Assembly (NCBI RefSeq): GCF_000001735.4
Contig: NC_003070.9
Coordinates: 1,426,001-1,490,000, forward strand
DNA: 64,000 bases
Source: Arabidopsis thaliana
Lineage: Eukaryota > Streptophyta > Magnoliopsida > Brassicales > Brassicaceae
Direction of reading: 5' to 3'
Shown: positions 29,221 through 39,622 of the stretch, piece by piece
Layout of the letters: every line of letters begins with the position of its first letter
Numbering within the stretch: the stretch's first letter is position 1
Notes under the pieces: model-generated
Database searches by the model: none
What the model saw: the letters and a program-made list of their open reading frames with translations, nothing else
Told to the model about the DNA's origin: nothing
Translations under genes and position numbers: made by a program

Positions 29221-30692
29221 AAGAATACAAAAATCTTTTCTTGAAGATTTTTTTTTTTTTTTCTTAGAGAGATTTTTGGTATATATGATTATGAGAAGAA
29301 ACAAGGTGTGATGCACAAACTTCCATATGTGTTGTTGCGAGTGTGTATATATTTGCATTTTATTTAGGGATTAGGTGTAGACATATATGGTCCACTTCAT
29401 AAAGTTTCTTCTTTGTCAACATTAATTTCATATTTTACAATATTCAAGGTTTTCATTTGATAATTTAAGAATATACAAGTTTGAGGTGCAGTTTTAGTAA
29501 ATACATTTTGTGAGTCAAAATACTAAATTTTCTATATTTACTGGTGGACTAAAACATGTAGTCTAGTGATTTCTATTAATGTCATCTGGATTCAAACATG
29601 CATAATACATATTGTTGTCTTTTATTATCCCAATAGTATTTAAAAAAATCAACCTACTTTAGAGTTTAGAGCACATTTACAAATTTTCGCTTAATAAAAC
29701 TTTCATTATTATTTGTTTTTTGTTTCAAAAAAAAATGGGAGATGATCAAAATATACAAACTTATATTTACAAAATTTACAAAAACATAACTGTGGAACTG
29801 TCAGTAACTTGTAAAATGGAGAGAATCTGATAAATACAATGGTGAACGGTGAACCCCACTTCCCACCTAAAAATGGCCGGTTTAAAAGTGAGTATTGATT
29901 ATAGATGCTACGATTTGAAATTTAACTCAAATGCAAAATAAATATCCAATAGCATTTAATGTGCAAGGTCACACATACACATGCACGTACATCAATACAT
30001 TTTTTTTAAAGTTCACATACACACATATATAGGTAGATACTATAAATTTTTAGTAATTTACCATGTAGTTTGCACGGATAATATTCCAAATTTTGCAACA
30101 TTTTATCCATAAACAAACAATTTAATTGGTGAATAACTAAAGGAAAGTTTTTGTCATGATCAATTTTCTGATTAGGGTTTTCACTAATGAAACGTAAAAC
30201 ATAATTTTTTTTCTTTAAAACATATCAGTTTCATACCTACGCGTGAGTGTTAAGAAGATTTTTAAGGTGAAAGTATTCGTATGCAGAATGATGAAGCTTT
30301 GAATAGCGACATGATTTGTATGAATATCATTATCAACAATATGAAACACAAGAGACAAAGTTACTTATAAAGTTACATTTTTTCTGTTGACCTTTTTGAA
30401 ATGTGACCGGAAAATTTCTTCTTTCTTTTTCTCCACAGACTAATTCAAAAGTCATGATTATCAGTAATATAATAAAACCTACGATTTAAATTATTTTGAC
30501 TAGTGAAAACGACTTTGCTCTAATGGTCGATAAATAGAGTATAATATAGATCTCATGTTTAACTTTAAAACCGACTATAGATGCAAAATTCTCAACATCT
30601 CATTATGTCAAACATTGAACTGTTCGTGGTGGTTATATTATTGTCTATTTTCATAGTTTCCGGCTGATATAATACTATTTTCTTGACTAACG
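29221..30692. other. AT-rich intergenic spacer
   Basis: CLE20 promoter side followed by low-complexity AT-rich DNA. No coding sequence, RNA gene or transposon ends were recognised. Confidence 0.45.
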
Positions 30693-30864
30693 AAGGTTGC
30701 CGACCATAAGTGAAACATTGGCCAATTCATTTGATTTGGGGCTTTGAGAATTTCTGGCCCATCCAACCCAAATCTGTTAAAGGTTGCCGACCACACCTTT
30801 CAATATTGGCCAGAGAAAGTGTGGCGATGGCCCAGAAAATCTCAAAGCCCCAAATCCAATGAAT
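30693..30864. repeat. Hairpin-forming inverted repeat with nested direct repeat
   Basis: The 37-nt arm 30725-30761 (core GATTTGGGGCTTTGAGAATT) pairs with 30828-30864 (core AATCTCAAAGCCCCAAATCC) with few mismatches and a 66-nt loop. In addition AAGGTTGCCGACCA occurs at about 30693 and AAGGTTGCCGACCA again at about 30780, each followed within 25 nt by ATTGGCCA. It could be a degraded MITE or a small-RNA-producing hairpin. No flanking target duplication is clear. Confidence 0.7.
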
Positions 30865-31171
30865 TTCTGCTTTCTTGACCATATAACCAAAACTATTTCA
30901 ACAAATTCTTGCTAAAATCTGTTTTTGGTCAAAACTGTTTCAACATGGCATCAGTATGATGATTATGAACCTACTCAATCCTTGGACAATGATCATGTGT
31001 CTGATGGTTAATTTGGATATAATTTGGGTGAGTGTTTTCTATAAGCATATAATTTGTGATTGTTTTGTTGGAAAGTATAATAATAGTTGACACTATATTG
31101 TTAGCATCCAATTCACAAACAATTACACGAGTGGTTTGTAACTAAGATCTTTTTGCTGATCCTTGGGTATC
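30865..31171. other. Spacer downstream of the DUF1068 gene
   Basis: About 300 bp, AT-rich, probably including the DUF1068 3' UTR on the minus strand. Nothing else was recognised. Confidence 0.4.
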
Positions 31172-32531
31172 CTAAGCAACCTGAACATTGCTTTTGGATT
31201 TAACATTTGGCTTGGTGGAACCTTCTCTCCATCCTTTTTGGCGAGCTCTCTCTTCCCACCTAGATGTTAGCTTTTTCTGCTCGGCGAGTGCTAATTCTGC
31301 TTTTTCTCGAGCTTCTTCGCATGTTTCCATACCCGAGTTGCACTTATCTGCTTCCTTTTGGTATGAAGAAGTTACCTTCTTGGCCTCCAATAGCCCCATG
31401 TCTGCTCGTTTGTGTTTCTCTAAAGATTCTGCTTCACGCAGCTTCAGTTCCTCGGTAAGAAGTTCAGCATAGTTCTTCTCAGTGTCTTCGTTCACCTCTG
31501 GATCGTGCTTTGCACAATCTACACATTCAAAACTAGAGAAGTTTAGTACAAAGACTCGATTGCTAAAAGACTTTTAAACTGATACAGTTAACGAAATACC
31601 ATTCACAATTAACTCACCAGCAAAAGAAGCATTACTGAGCTCTGCAAGAAGAAAGGAAACAAGTAAAAAAGGATCAATCTTTTGGAATTGGTAACATCTG
31701 AAGAAGAATATAAATTCAGCTTAGCGAGAAACATATAGTAACTTAAGAAATCTGTTACAACAAGCATTACAAATAATGATGTTGAGTTCATACTACAGTC
31801 TTCTTGGGGTTCACTAAACAAATTCTATCAATCAAATCGGTCTAAAAGCAATCACAATGCATACAATCCAAACAAACTGCATTGTTTGTTGATTGGCTAT
31901 TATCAGAACAGTCGCCAGTAAACTTCAACTTCCACAATCCGAGAAGTTAACAAATCATAACTTGAACCATTAATGTAACTCAAACAATAGGAGCATCAAC
32001 ACTGTGGACAAATAACTGAGATAATCTTTTTAAGATGGAGAACACCTAAACGAATGAAACATCATTCAAGTAGATCTACACTTACTTACTACACTAATCA
32101 TTCTCAGACTCAAACTCAAGCACGAATCAAGCTCAAAGCTTACAAATTCAGTAACCTCAGCACCAGATTAAAAAAAGCCAAACTTGAAAATCCAACTGAT
32201 ACTACTAATCCTTACTTCCACCACCAGCTACAACACCAAATTTTGATATAAAGTTGCTAAATTCCTACATCACTCTACAAAAAGGAGTAAACTTTAGCCA
32301 CAGATCTGTTGAAATCATGGGCACCGATCAAGCTAACTTCTGTTTACCTTTGGGAATGGTGACAGCGGAATAGGTAGAGCATTCACAGGGGCAAGAAGGA
32401 CAAGAGGAGGCGGAAACGGCGGCCAAAGCCTCAGTGAGATGCCAGTAGAGAGGCGGACCAAGAATGTAACCAGCCATGCTCAGCCCCAGTAAAGCTAGCC
32501 CGATCTTCAGCGCCGCCGTGTGTCTCGCCAT
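31172..32531 (-). CDS. DUF1068 membrane-anchored coiled-coil protein
   Basis: Exons 32348-32531, a 24-nt micro-exon at 31618-31641, and 31172-31518, with GT-AG borders. The sum of 555 nt gives 184 aa. The start MARHTAALKIGLALL is supported by the downstream family match; the frame before it is leader. An N-terminal membrane segment (about residues 9-27, KIGLALLGLSMAGYILGPPL) is followed by a Cys-rich stretch SSCPSCPCECS, then DCAKHDPEVNEDTEKNYAELL. A Glu/Lys/Ala-rich coiled coil (about 85-170) ends WEERARQKGWREG. This is the plant DUF1068 layout; a role in the endomembrane system is suggested for relatives, and the molecular function here is unknown. The micro-exon codes only ELSNASFA and is needed to keep frame. 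Confidence 0.92.
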
Positions 32532-33090
32532 TTCAACTCTAGATCCGCCGATCTGGGTCTTCGTAAAGATTAGATTTTTCGGCGAGTTTGAAGAAAAACC
32601 TCGTAGAGGGATTTTAGAGCTGTGTGTGTGTGACTGTGAGACGACGTTATTTAGAAAAATCGGTGCTAGAGATTTTGACACACACACACTTTTGAGTGAC
32701 TCTTTTGCTCTCTAATTTCGTCGACAGTTAAATAGTAAGCGTGTAGATTTAAGATTCTCTTTTGCGTCAATGTCTCTCCTTCAAATGCTCGACATGATCG
32801 GTTTGGTCTGATTTGAATTGGTTCGGTTCAGGAGATTACCTTTTGATTACAATCATAATGTGAAATTATTCTGTGTTTGGGCCTTTGGTTATAGCGTAAC
32901 TCCAGCCGGAACCTATTGAATGGGGCTTTAGTTGCTCTTGGTCCAACATGCTTTTTCCTCTTTAGGCCTAGCTGGAACCGGTTGGGCCGGTTGGCCGTCG
33001 ACGTAGAATAAGTCTGACTATATAAGTTAATAACTAATGCTGTTTTGAAAGTAAAAAACCTAAACCCTAGTATTATTTTGGTTGCTTTCG
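32532..33090. promoter_or_regulatory. Divergent intergenic promoter region (DUF1068 / F-box)
   Basis: About 560 bp between two divergently transcribed genes. Near the F-box start, AAACCCTA (about 33062-33069) is a telo-box. The DUF1068 side is CT/GT-rich leader. No TATA box is obvious on either side. Confidence 0.5.
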
Positions 33091-34579
33091 ATGGCGGAAG
33101 CCAAAATTGAAGAGATCGGTTGTGAAGACAGGATCAGTGTTTTACCGGAAGATTTACTCGTAGTGATATTGGATCTTCTCCCGACAAAAGACGTAGTAGC
33201 CACCATGATTCTGTCAAAACGATGGCTCTCGATTTGGACGATGGTAAGGACACTTGAGTATACAGATGACATGGATGATGAAAGCAAGAAGAGCGTTTGG
33301 TGGTTTCTTAACAAATCATTGCAACTCCACAAGGCGCCTGTAATAGACAGCTTGTGCATGGAACTTGGTCCACAGTGCCCTACCACTGATGATGTTGATA
33401 TCGGAAAGTGGGTTGCAAAAGCTGTTGATTGTTTGGTGATGACGCTAACAATCAAGCTCCTCTGGTCCGCAGGTCCAACCAGCTTGCCCAAGAGCCTTTA
33501 CTCTTGCACCTCTCTTTCTGAACTGACTCTCTCTGACCAGATTCTCGTGAATGTTCCTTCTTCCGCCTATCTCCCATCCCTTACAGAGCTCGAACTAATC
33601 TGTGTTGTGTATAAAGACGAGGATTCTCTTGTTAGCTTCTTATCGAGCTGCCCTGTTCTTGAGTTCTTGTTCGTGCTAAGGAAAATAGATGACAATGTGA
33701 AAACGTTTACTGTCAAAGTGCCTTCTTTATTGGAGTTAACGTATAAGAATCTCTGCTCTGATGTAGTAGACAATACCGATAGGTGTTTGGTTGTAAATGC
33801 TCCTGCAGTGAACACCTGTCAAATCACTGATTATTCACTAGAATCTTTCTCCATCGAGGATATGCCCTGTCTCCAGGATGCAACTATCGATGTAGATGAG
33901 GCTTATCATCCGGATGACAAATTTCTAACATCTTTTTCTTCAGTCTTGTCTCTTCGAATGCATTTGTCTGATGCAATGGTATCTAGCTCTCTAATTTCAT
34001 CTCATTGTAATTCCATTGCTGCATCTAACTACTTACTTAAGTTGTGTTTGTTTTCCTTTCAGGTTATGCGTTGTACCACCATCAACTTCTCTCGACTAAT
34101 AAAGTTAAGCATATATCCCTATGGACCAGACATGTTGGAAACACTCCTACGTTTACTTGGAAATGCTCCAAAACTAAAAGAGTTTTTGGTAGATTATGTA
34201 CGTATCATCCTCCTCCTCCTCTTCTTGCTTTAATGGACTATCTATAATCTATACTATTCAAATTTTTGCTTATCATATATAGCCCTCCCTTATTGCTTCT
34301 CAGAAATTTGTCTATAATCCCGAGGATCTCCCATGGTCATGGAAACAACCGAGTCATGTTCCCGAATGCTTGTCATCACAGCTCGAGATATTCGAGTGGA
34401 GAGACTATGGGGATAGAATAATAGAGGAAGAATTCTTGACATACGTTTTGGCCAACTCTAAGCGTTTAAAAACCGCAACAATCTCCCTGAGGTTAAATCT
34501 TGAAGATCCAGAGTTGATCATCGAGGAAATAAAAGACCTTCCTAGGGTTTCAACAACATCTCACCTTTTGTTCAAATGA
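33091..34579 (+). CDS. F-box/FBD/LRR protein
   Basis: Exons 33091-33978, 34063-34197 and 34304-34579 are all codon-phase 0 with GT-AG borders, giving 432 aa. The start is ATG of MAEAKIEEIGCEDRIS. The F-box occupies residues about 12-55 (DRISVLPEDLLVVILDLLP, then STMILSKRW-like block ATMILSKRWLSIW). LRR_2-type repeats follow (SLSELTLSDQ; LPSLTELELICVVY). The C-terminal FBD domain has WKQPSHVPECLSSQLEIFEW and LANSKRLKTATISL. It is the substrate receptor of an SCF E3 ligase in a very large, fast-evolving Arabidopsis family; the target is unknown. No stop or frameshift is seen, so it looks intact. Confidence 0.92.
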
Positions 34580-35394
34580 AAAGTCTACAGAAGCTCAGTG
34601 AATGTGCAAGCTTAATTAGCCTTATCTGCTATAAGATACCCCAAAATAATTGATGTTCAAGGTTTCTTTTTCTTTCTTTTAAAGTAAAAACACTATTTAC
34701 GGTTTCTTGATAGTGTTCCTTTTTCCAAATACTGGATAAGTTGCAGAGGGCTTAGTTTCCTAGTTTACAGTCTTAACAATAACATCATAGCCTATGATTC
34801 ATAGGGTGTTTAATTGTTTATTCACATATTTCTGCTGGGTCGCTCTTAATGAGTCTTTTCTTACAACATCATAAAACAAATTTTGGGTTTAAAGTCAAAC
34901 ATTGACTCGCTGCTGGCCCTCTGATGTTTGGAATCTTACTTAGTTCTTGAAATTGTATGGGGAAAAAACAACCAATGTTATTGAAAAATGGTCAAGCCTC
35001 GTTGGACAGCTGATGTGAGGAATATCGAAACATGTAAATGGAATAAGTGGTCTATAGTAGTCAACGTTATACTTGTCAACATTCGTCTGAAGTTAACCGT
35101 AATCCGTGGGCAGAAAACAAACAAAGTAAGTGTTTGGTCATCTCAAGTCTCAACATATCCCATTACCATTATCCAAATTATCATATATACATATTCTAGT
35201 TCCAAAAAGTTTAGATTGAACTAGGAAAAAAGAAGAAGAAGGAAAGCGTGGAAAGAAAAAGCAAGTCTCTCATCCTCTATAAAATATTCCATTTATTTCA
35301 TTCTTGTTTCCACCACAGTGGTGCATTTGATATCTTTGCATGAGGAATGTCTTAAGTGGTTTGTCTGCTTTCCTCTGTTTTTGTTCTTTTGCAG
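34580..35394. other. F-box 3' flank
   Basis: 3' UTR of the F-box gene followed by AT-rich DNA. The stretch ATAAGATACCCCAAAATAATTG starting at 34631 (first 20 bases cited elsewhere) is the parent of a relic copy at 36.84 kb. No other gene seen. Confidence 0.45.
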
Positions 35395-35680
35395 ATCAAG
35401 AGGCTTCATCTTTTGCTTACTGTCAAGGAGTCAGCTATGGATGTTCCATCCAACTTGGAATCTCGAAGGCGTCTTACAGTACTTTCTTTTCAAATTCACT
35501 ATTAATGGGACATGCCTGCTGCACCCAAGATTCGCAACATGCTTTCCTTCTCGTAGGTTCCAGGCACAATTCAAGTTAATTTATGGTCGTCTTCTCATAG
35601 GCTTACTATATCTTAACATCTTCCATTTTGCGTTGTCACAGGGTCCTTACACCATACTTCCGTTGATTGATAGGTATGAT
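35395..35680 (+). pseudogene. Callose synthase (glucan synthase-like) gene fragment
   Basis: From 35395 one frame reads IKRLHLLLTVKESAMDVPSN and then LESRRRLT. A frame change leads to FFSNSLL, and another to DMPAAPKIRNMLSFS. This is the conserved block of plant callose synthases (RLHLLLTVKESAxDVPxN, LEARRRLxFFSNSLFMDMP, KVRNMLSFSVLTPYY). After an intron-like gap, GGTCCTTACACCATACTTC (about 35641) resembles the next residues, VLTPYF. Only about 60 of the family's roughly 1,900 residues remain. It is a fragment, with frame changes, of a host gene. Confidence 0.85.
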
Positions 35681-36761
35681 AGTTAAGCTCAATAAATGAC
35701 CACACTTGTGTTTCTTTTTGTTGATGATTAGGGTTTTTGGGTTTCTTTGATCTTAAGCATAAAGGACAAGCTAACATAACCCATGTCGGGGATGGCTTTG
35801 CATTTAGAAATCTTAGATGGGGCTTTTGTGTCCTTTTACTTGTGTGTTACCGTGATTTAAAATCATCGACAAGTCAACACATATATACTTAAGTAAAGAG
35901 ATCTTCTACCCGCAATTTGTGACAATCAACGTAAATATGTTCTCTTCGAGCCCAATGTTTTGGCACAATAACTGTATCCCTGTAAGATTTTCAAAAGAAG
36001 CCAGAACAGAATAATACAAGCACAGCAGTTAGATAGAAAACCATGGAGCGCCGTTACATGAGAAGTAAGGGGTTACCCTCAGAAAAAGAAAAAGAAAGGA
36101 CCACTTCCGTTCCATTGTATAAAAATCCAGACATCACCTTCTTCTTCCCCTGTAGGTTAATCTCACTGTCCAGTTGCAAAACAGAGCATGAACAGTAAGC
36201 TTTTTGTTTAAGATTTTAATAGTGAGTGTGAGTCATCACATGCTGATCTCGGGTTTTACTAATCTCTCGTCACTTTTTATATCCACTAATTGGGCCAATT
36301 TTCATTTTCAGGGCCCATTATTATAATATTTATAGGCCCACATTCTCTTAACCCTCCATCCAGTTCACATTGCGCCATGCCTTAGCGCAAACGTTAAAAT
36401 GGCGTTGTTTCCAACTTAAATCCAAATCCATTAATGTATTTATTTATTTTGGATTTTTTTTCCGTATACAAACTATATTCAAATTTTGATTTTTTTTCGT
36501 CATCCGCTAATCTTTTCGTTTTCCAAAAGTTAATGAAGCAACAAAAATATAATTTTAATTGAAATGATTGCATATAGTTTGTTTCAATTAAGTTCTAAAT
36601 ACATTATCGTAGTGTAATGAAAAATATTTTTGATTACACCAATATGCTCATAAGTCATAATTAAAATCTGAATTTCATTGTGATGTTGTAGACTTTTTAT
36701 TTTTGTTCAGAGATGTTGTGGCATAAATGACTATATGGGATAATATCGTTGGCTCGTTGTG
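35681..36761. other. Spacer with no recognised gene
   Basis: AT-rich DNA. I saw no coding ORF with family similarity and no transposon ends. Confidence 0.4.
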
Positions 36762-36875
36762 GTATCTCTCTAATTTTATCTCATTGTAATTCCATTGCTG
36801 CATCTAACTACTTACTTAAGTTGTGTTTTATTTTATTTTTATAAGATACCCCAAAATGATTGATGTTCAAGGTGT
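36762..36875 (+). pseudogene. Relic copy of the F-box gene's intron and 3' UTR
   Basis: 36762-36828 repeats the first intron of the F-box gene (33979-34049), sharing TCTCATTGTAATTCCATTGC and TACTTACTTAAGTTGTGTTT. About 13 bp later, 36841-36873 repeats the F-box 3' UTR (from 34631), sharing ATAAGATACCCCAAAAT and TTGATGTTCAAGG. The roughly 580 bp between them in the parent, including exons 2 and 3, are absent. It is the stump of a second F-box gene lost by internal deletion. Confidence 0.8.
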
Positions 36876-37201
36876 GTTTTTTTATTTGTACAATGAGATT
36901 AATAAATCATTTATTTTTAGTCAAGAAGCATTGAAGCAAGAGAACGAACCATTTGAAAGACTCATAAACCAAATTGAGTCAAACAAACGAATTTCAAAGA
37001 AGTAGTTTGGTATGGACGGATCTGGTAAACCGGTTTCGGTACGATTGTCTGGTTATTTTTGGTTAAAATTGATTGGGTATGTTGCAGAAGCTTTGCCTCA
37101 GATGGCAGGTCTCTCCAAATTGCTCATCCTTCGATATTATTATTGATACAGAGGAGGAAGACTCAGAATCTTCATCCTCAAACCCTAGATTCCTTAACGA
37201 A

Positions 37202-39622
37202 ATGGCGATGGAGATCTCGGTAGATCTGATAAACCAACTCAAGGTCTCGCTTCGAAAGGAGGCCAAGCTCACCTCCGTCGACGATTGCTCGGACTCATCC
37301 TTCCCCAGCCTTCCCACATCCGAGGAGGCAATCGCAGAACTTGATGCTTCAGCTCCGTACCTTCGTTGCCGAAACTGCAAAGGAAAACTTTTACGAGGAA
37401 TCGAGTCTCTGATCTGTGTCTTCTGTGGAAATCAGCAACGCACGAGTGATAATCCTCCTGATCCCATCAAATTTACTTCCACTTCTGCTTACAAATGGTT
37501 TCTCACCTCTCTTAATCTCGATGGATCGGTAAAAGTCGATACCTTTCTCACTAATTTGTAATTACTTGTTTTCCTAGCTGATTGTGTATTAGTCAGATGT
37601 AGAATGTGGTGTGTTGTGTCTTCAAAAAAACGAACTTTTCATCTGTAGGAGATGGTAGAGCCACTAAAGGAAACGGATGGGTCAAGCAGAGGAGCTACTA
37701 AGGCACCGCCTTCAAAAGGAATTGCTTTGTCTAAGTTTCTTGATTTGGAAATACAATGGTCTGCATTAGAGGAGAAGTCTGATGATGGACAATCAGTACA
37801 GAAGAAAAACCCTCTGAATCTAGGCGGGATTAATCTTGATGATTATTTCGTTGAGCGGAGAGGAGATCTTTCCAAAGTGGAGCAGGCAGAGAGTAAACCT
37901 GTGGAGGATGATGATTTTAAGGATCCACGTAGTCTTAGCTTATTCGATAGTGTAAAGAGTCAGGGAGTTGTTGGATCGCAACAGCATGATAATGTTGGTT
38001 TGTTTGATAAAAAAGATGCACCTAAGAGTGTTGTTTCTTCTGGGGAACATGAGAATCTTAGTTTGTTTGCTGGACGAGATGCGCAGGAAAGTGTTTCTTT
38101 CGCAGCGCAGGGAAACTAGGAGAAAGATGCTCGGAACTCTTTTAAAGAGGATGAAAACCTTAGTTTGTTTGAGGGTAAAGAAGATGCTCAGAGAACTAGT
38201 TCTTCTAAAGTGGATGAAAGTTTTGGTTTCTTTGAGGGTAAAGATGCTCAGAGAACTAGTTCTTCTAAAGACGATGAGAGTTTTGGTATGTTTGAAGGTA
38301 AAAAAGATGCTCAGAGAAATAGTTCTTCTAAAGAGGATGAGAGTTTTGGTATGTTTGAAGGTAAAGAAGATGCTCAGAGAAATAGTTCTTCTAAAGAGAA
38401 TGAAAATTTTGGTTTCTTTGAGGGTGCACCATTATCAAATGCTGACCTTAAGTCTTTTGATGACAAGATTGTTGCTGCTTCTTCTGATTGGGACTCTGAC
38501 TTTCAATCTGCTGATCAAAATCTTTCTCAGAAAAAGATTGATGGTGACCCATTTGTAAGTTCTCCAGTTGATTTGGCTGCTCATATGGATTCTGTCTTTG
38601 GTTCCGGAAAAGATTTACTCTATGCACAACCGGCAGATTCTTCAACTGCTTATGTTTCAAAAGCTGGCGATTGGTTGCAAGATGATTTATTTGGTAATGT
38701 CACTGGTGAGGCCCAAACCAACGACTCAGCCGTCCATGACAAGAATGAGGGACAGATTGTCGGTGGCAATGGAAATTCATCCATGGATATTGATTGGATC
38801 GGAGATGATCTATGGCAAACCAATGAAAAAAAATCCATTGAGAAGACCCCTACAGATGTTAATGATGATGATGACGATGACTGGAATGATTTTGCAAGCT
38901 CGGCTAACTCCAAGACTCCTAATAATCCACTTTCTCAAACCATGGAAAGTTCCCAATTTGAGATTTTTTATGGACATGCGCAAGATAAGAACGGTGTTAA
39001 AGAACAGAGCGTGGATGAGAAGCAGAATACTGATACAAGCGTGATGTCTGACATAGGCAAATGTCAAGAAGATGATCTCTTTGGGACTTGGGATAGTTTC
39101 ACATCCTCAACCATTCTGCAGACATCTCTGCAGCCTCCCACCATTCATGCGAATCCCTCTGGTGAAAAAAATCCGGAAATGAACTTGTTTGGGGAAAATA
39201 ACAATAACAGAGACCTTGATTTTGATAGCATCTCACGTTCTGATTTCTTTTCTGAAAGTAGTGGCGGCAAAACCAACTCAGAGGAAGTCAAAGTCATACC
39301 TTCTGGAACCTCAACCTTAGACAGGTTTCTTATTTTCTAGTCGATTCCTTATTCTCTAAACTCTCTAAATAACCTTCATTTCATGCTTACAAGGAGCTTT
39401 AGTAACATGTTCCGGATTTTTTTTGTGTTTTTCGCTTTTGATTTCAGACCGAGTGATCCTGATGGTAGTAAAGATCAAACAGTTGATCTTGTTGTAGGCA
39501 CAACGACAACAGTTCCCAAGTCAATGAGTGATGTTGCGGAGGAGCTGATGTCACAGATGCATGATCTCTCATTTATGCTCGAGACCAAACTTTCAGTGCC
39601 TCCAATCTCCAAGACAGAGTAA
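37202..39622 (+). CDS. Acidic repeat protein with zinc-ribbon-like N-terminus (contains an in-frame TAG)
   Basis: Exons 37202-37528, 37649-39324 and 39448-39622 have GT-AG borders. The N-terminus (MAMEISVDLINQLKVSL) leads to a C4 zinc-ribbon-like unit (LRCRNCKGKLL ... SLICVFCGNQQ, about residues 56-80). Next is KWFLTSLNLDGSEMVE, then an acidic Ser-rich region with four 20-22-residue repeats (FEGKEDAQRTSSSKVDESFG type) at 38165-38430. After it come Phe/Trp acidic motifs (DWDSDFQS, DDLFGNV, DDDDWNDFAS, DDLFGTWDSF) as in adaptor-binding tails. It ends LSVPPISKTE. A TAG at 38117-38119 interrupts exon 2 while both sides stay in the same frame. A 168-nt GT-AG segment, 37952-38119, could be spliced out without changing frame. 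An alternative start in frame lies at 37079. It resembles the dentin-sialophosphoprotein-like At1g05090. Confidence 0.75.
38165..38430 (+). repeat. Coding tandem repeat, about 63-66-bp units x4
   Basis: Four successive copies encode FEGKEDAQRTSSSKVDESFG and variants (Arg-Thr or Arg-Asn; Val/Asp/Glu at one site). DNA identity is high, with GGTAAAGAAGATGCTCAGAG repeated, so the units are recent and probably length-variable between accessions. Degenerate relatives extend upstream to about 37940 (SLFDSVKS, GLFDKKDA, SLFAGRDA). Confidence 0.85.

Noticed and set aside
28835-29311. 158-codon plus-strand frame opposite CLE20
   Set aside because: CLE20 on the minus strand has a signal peptide and an exact CLE motif; the plus frame has neither and crosses poly-T runs.
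37968-38558. 196-codon basic Leu/Arg/Met-rich frame
   Set aside because: A shifted-frame shadow of the acidic repeat gene; its apparent repeats are the same DNA repeats.
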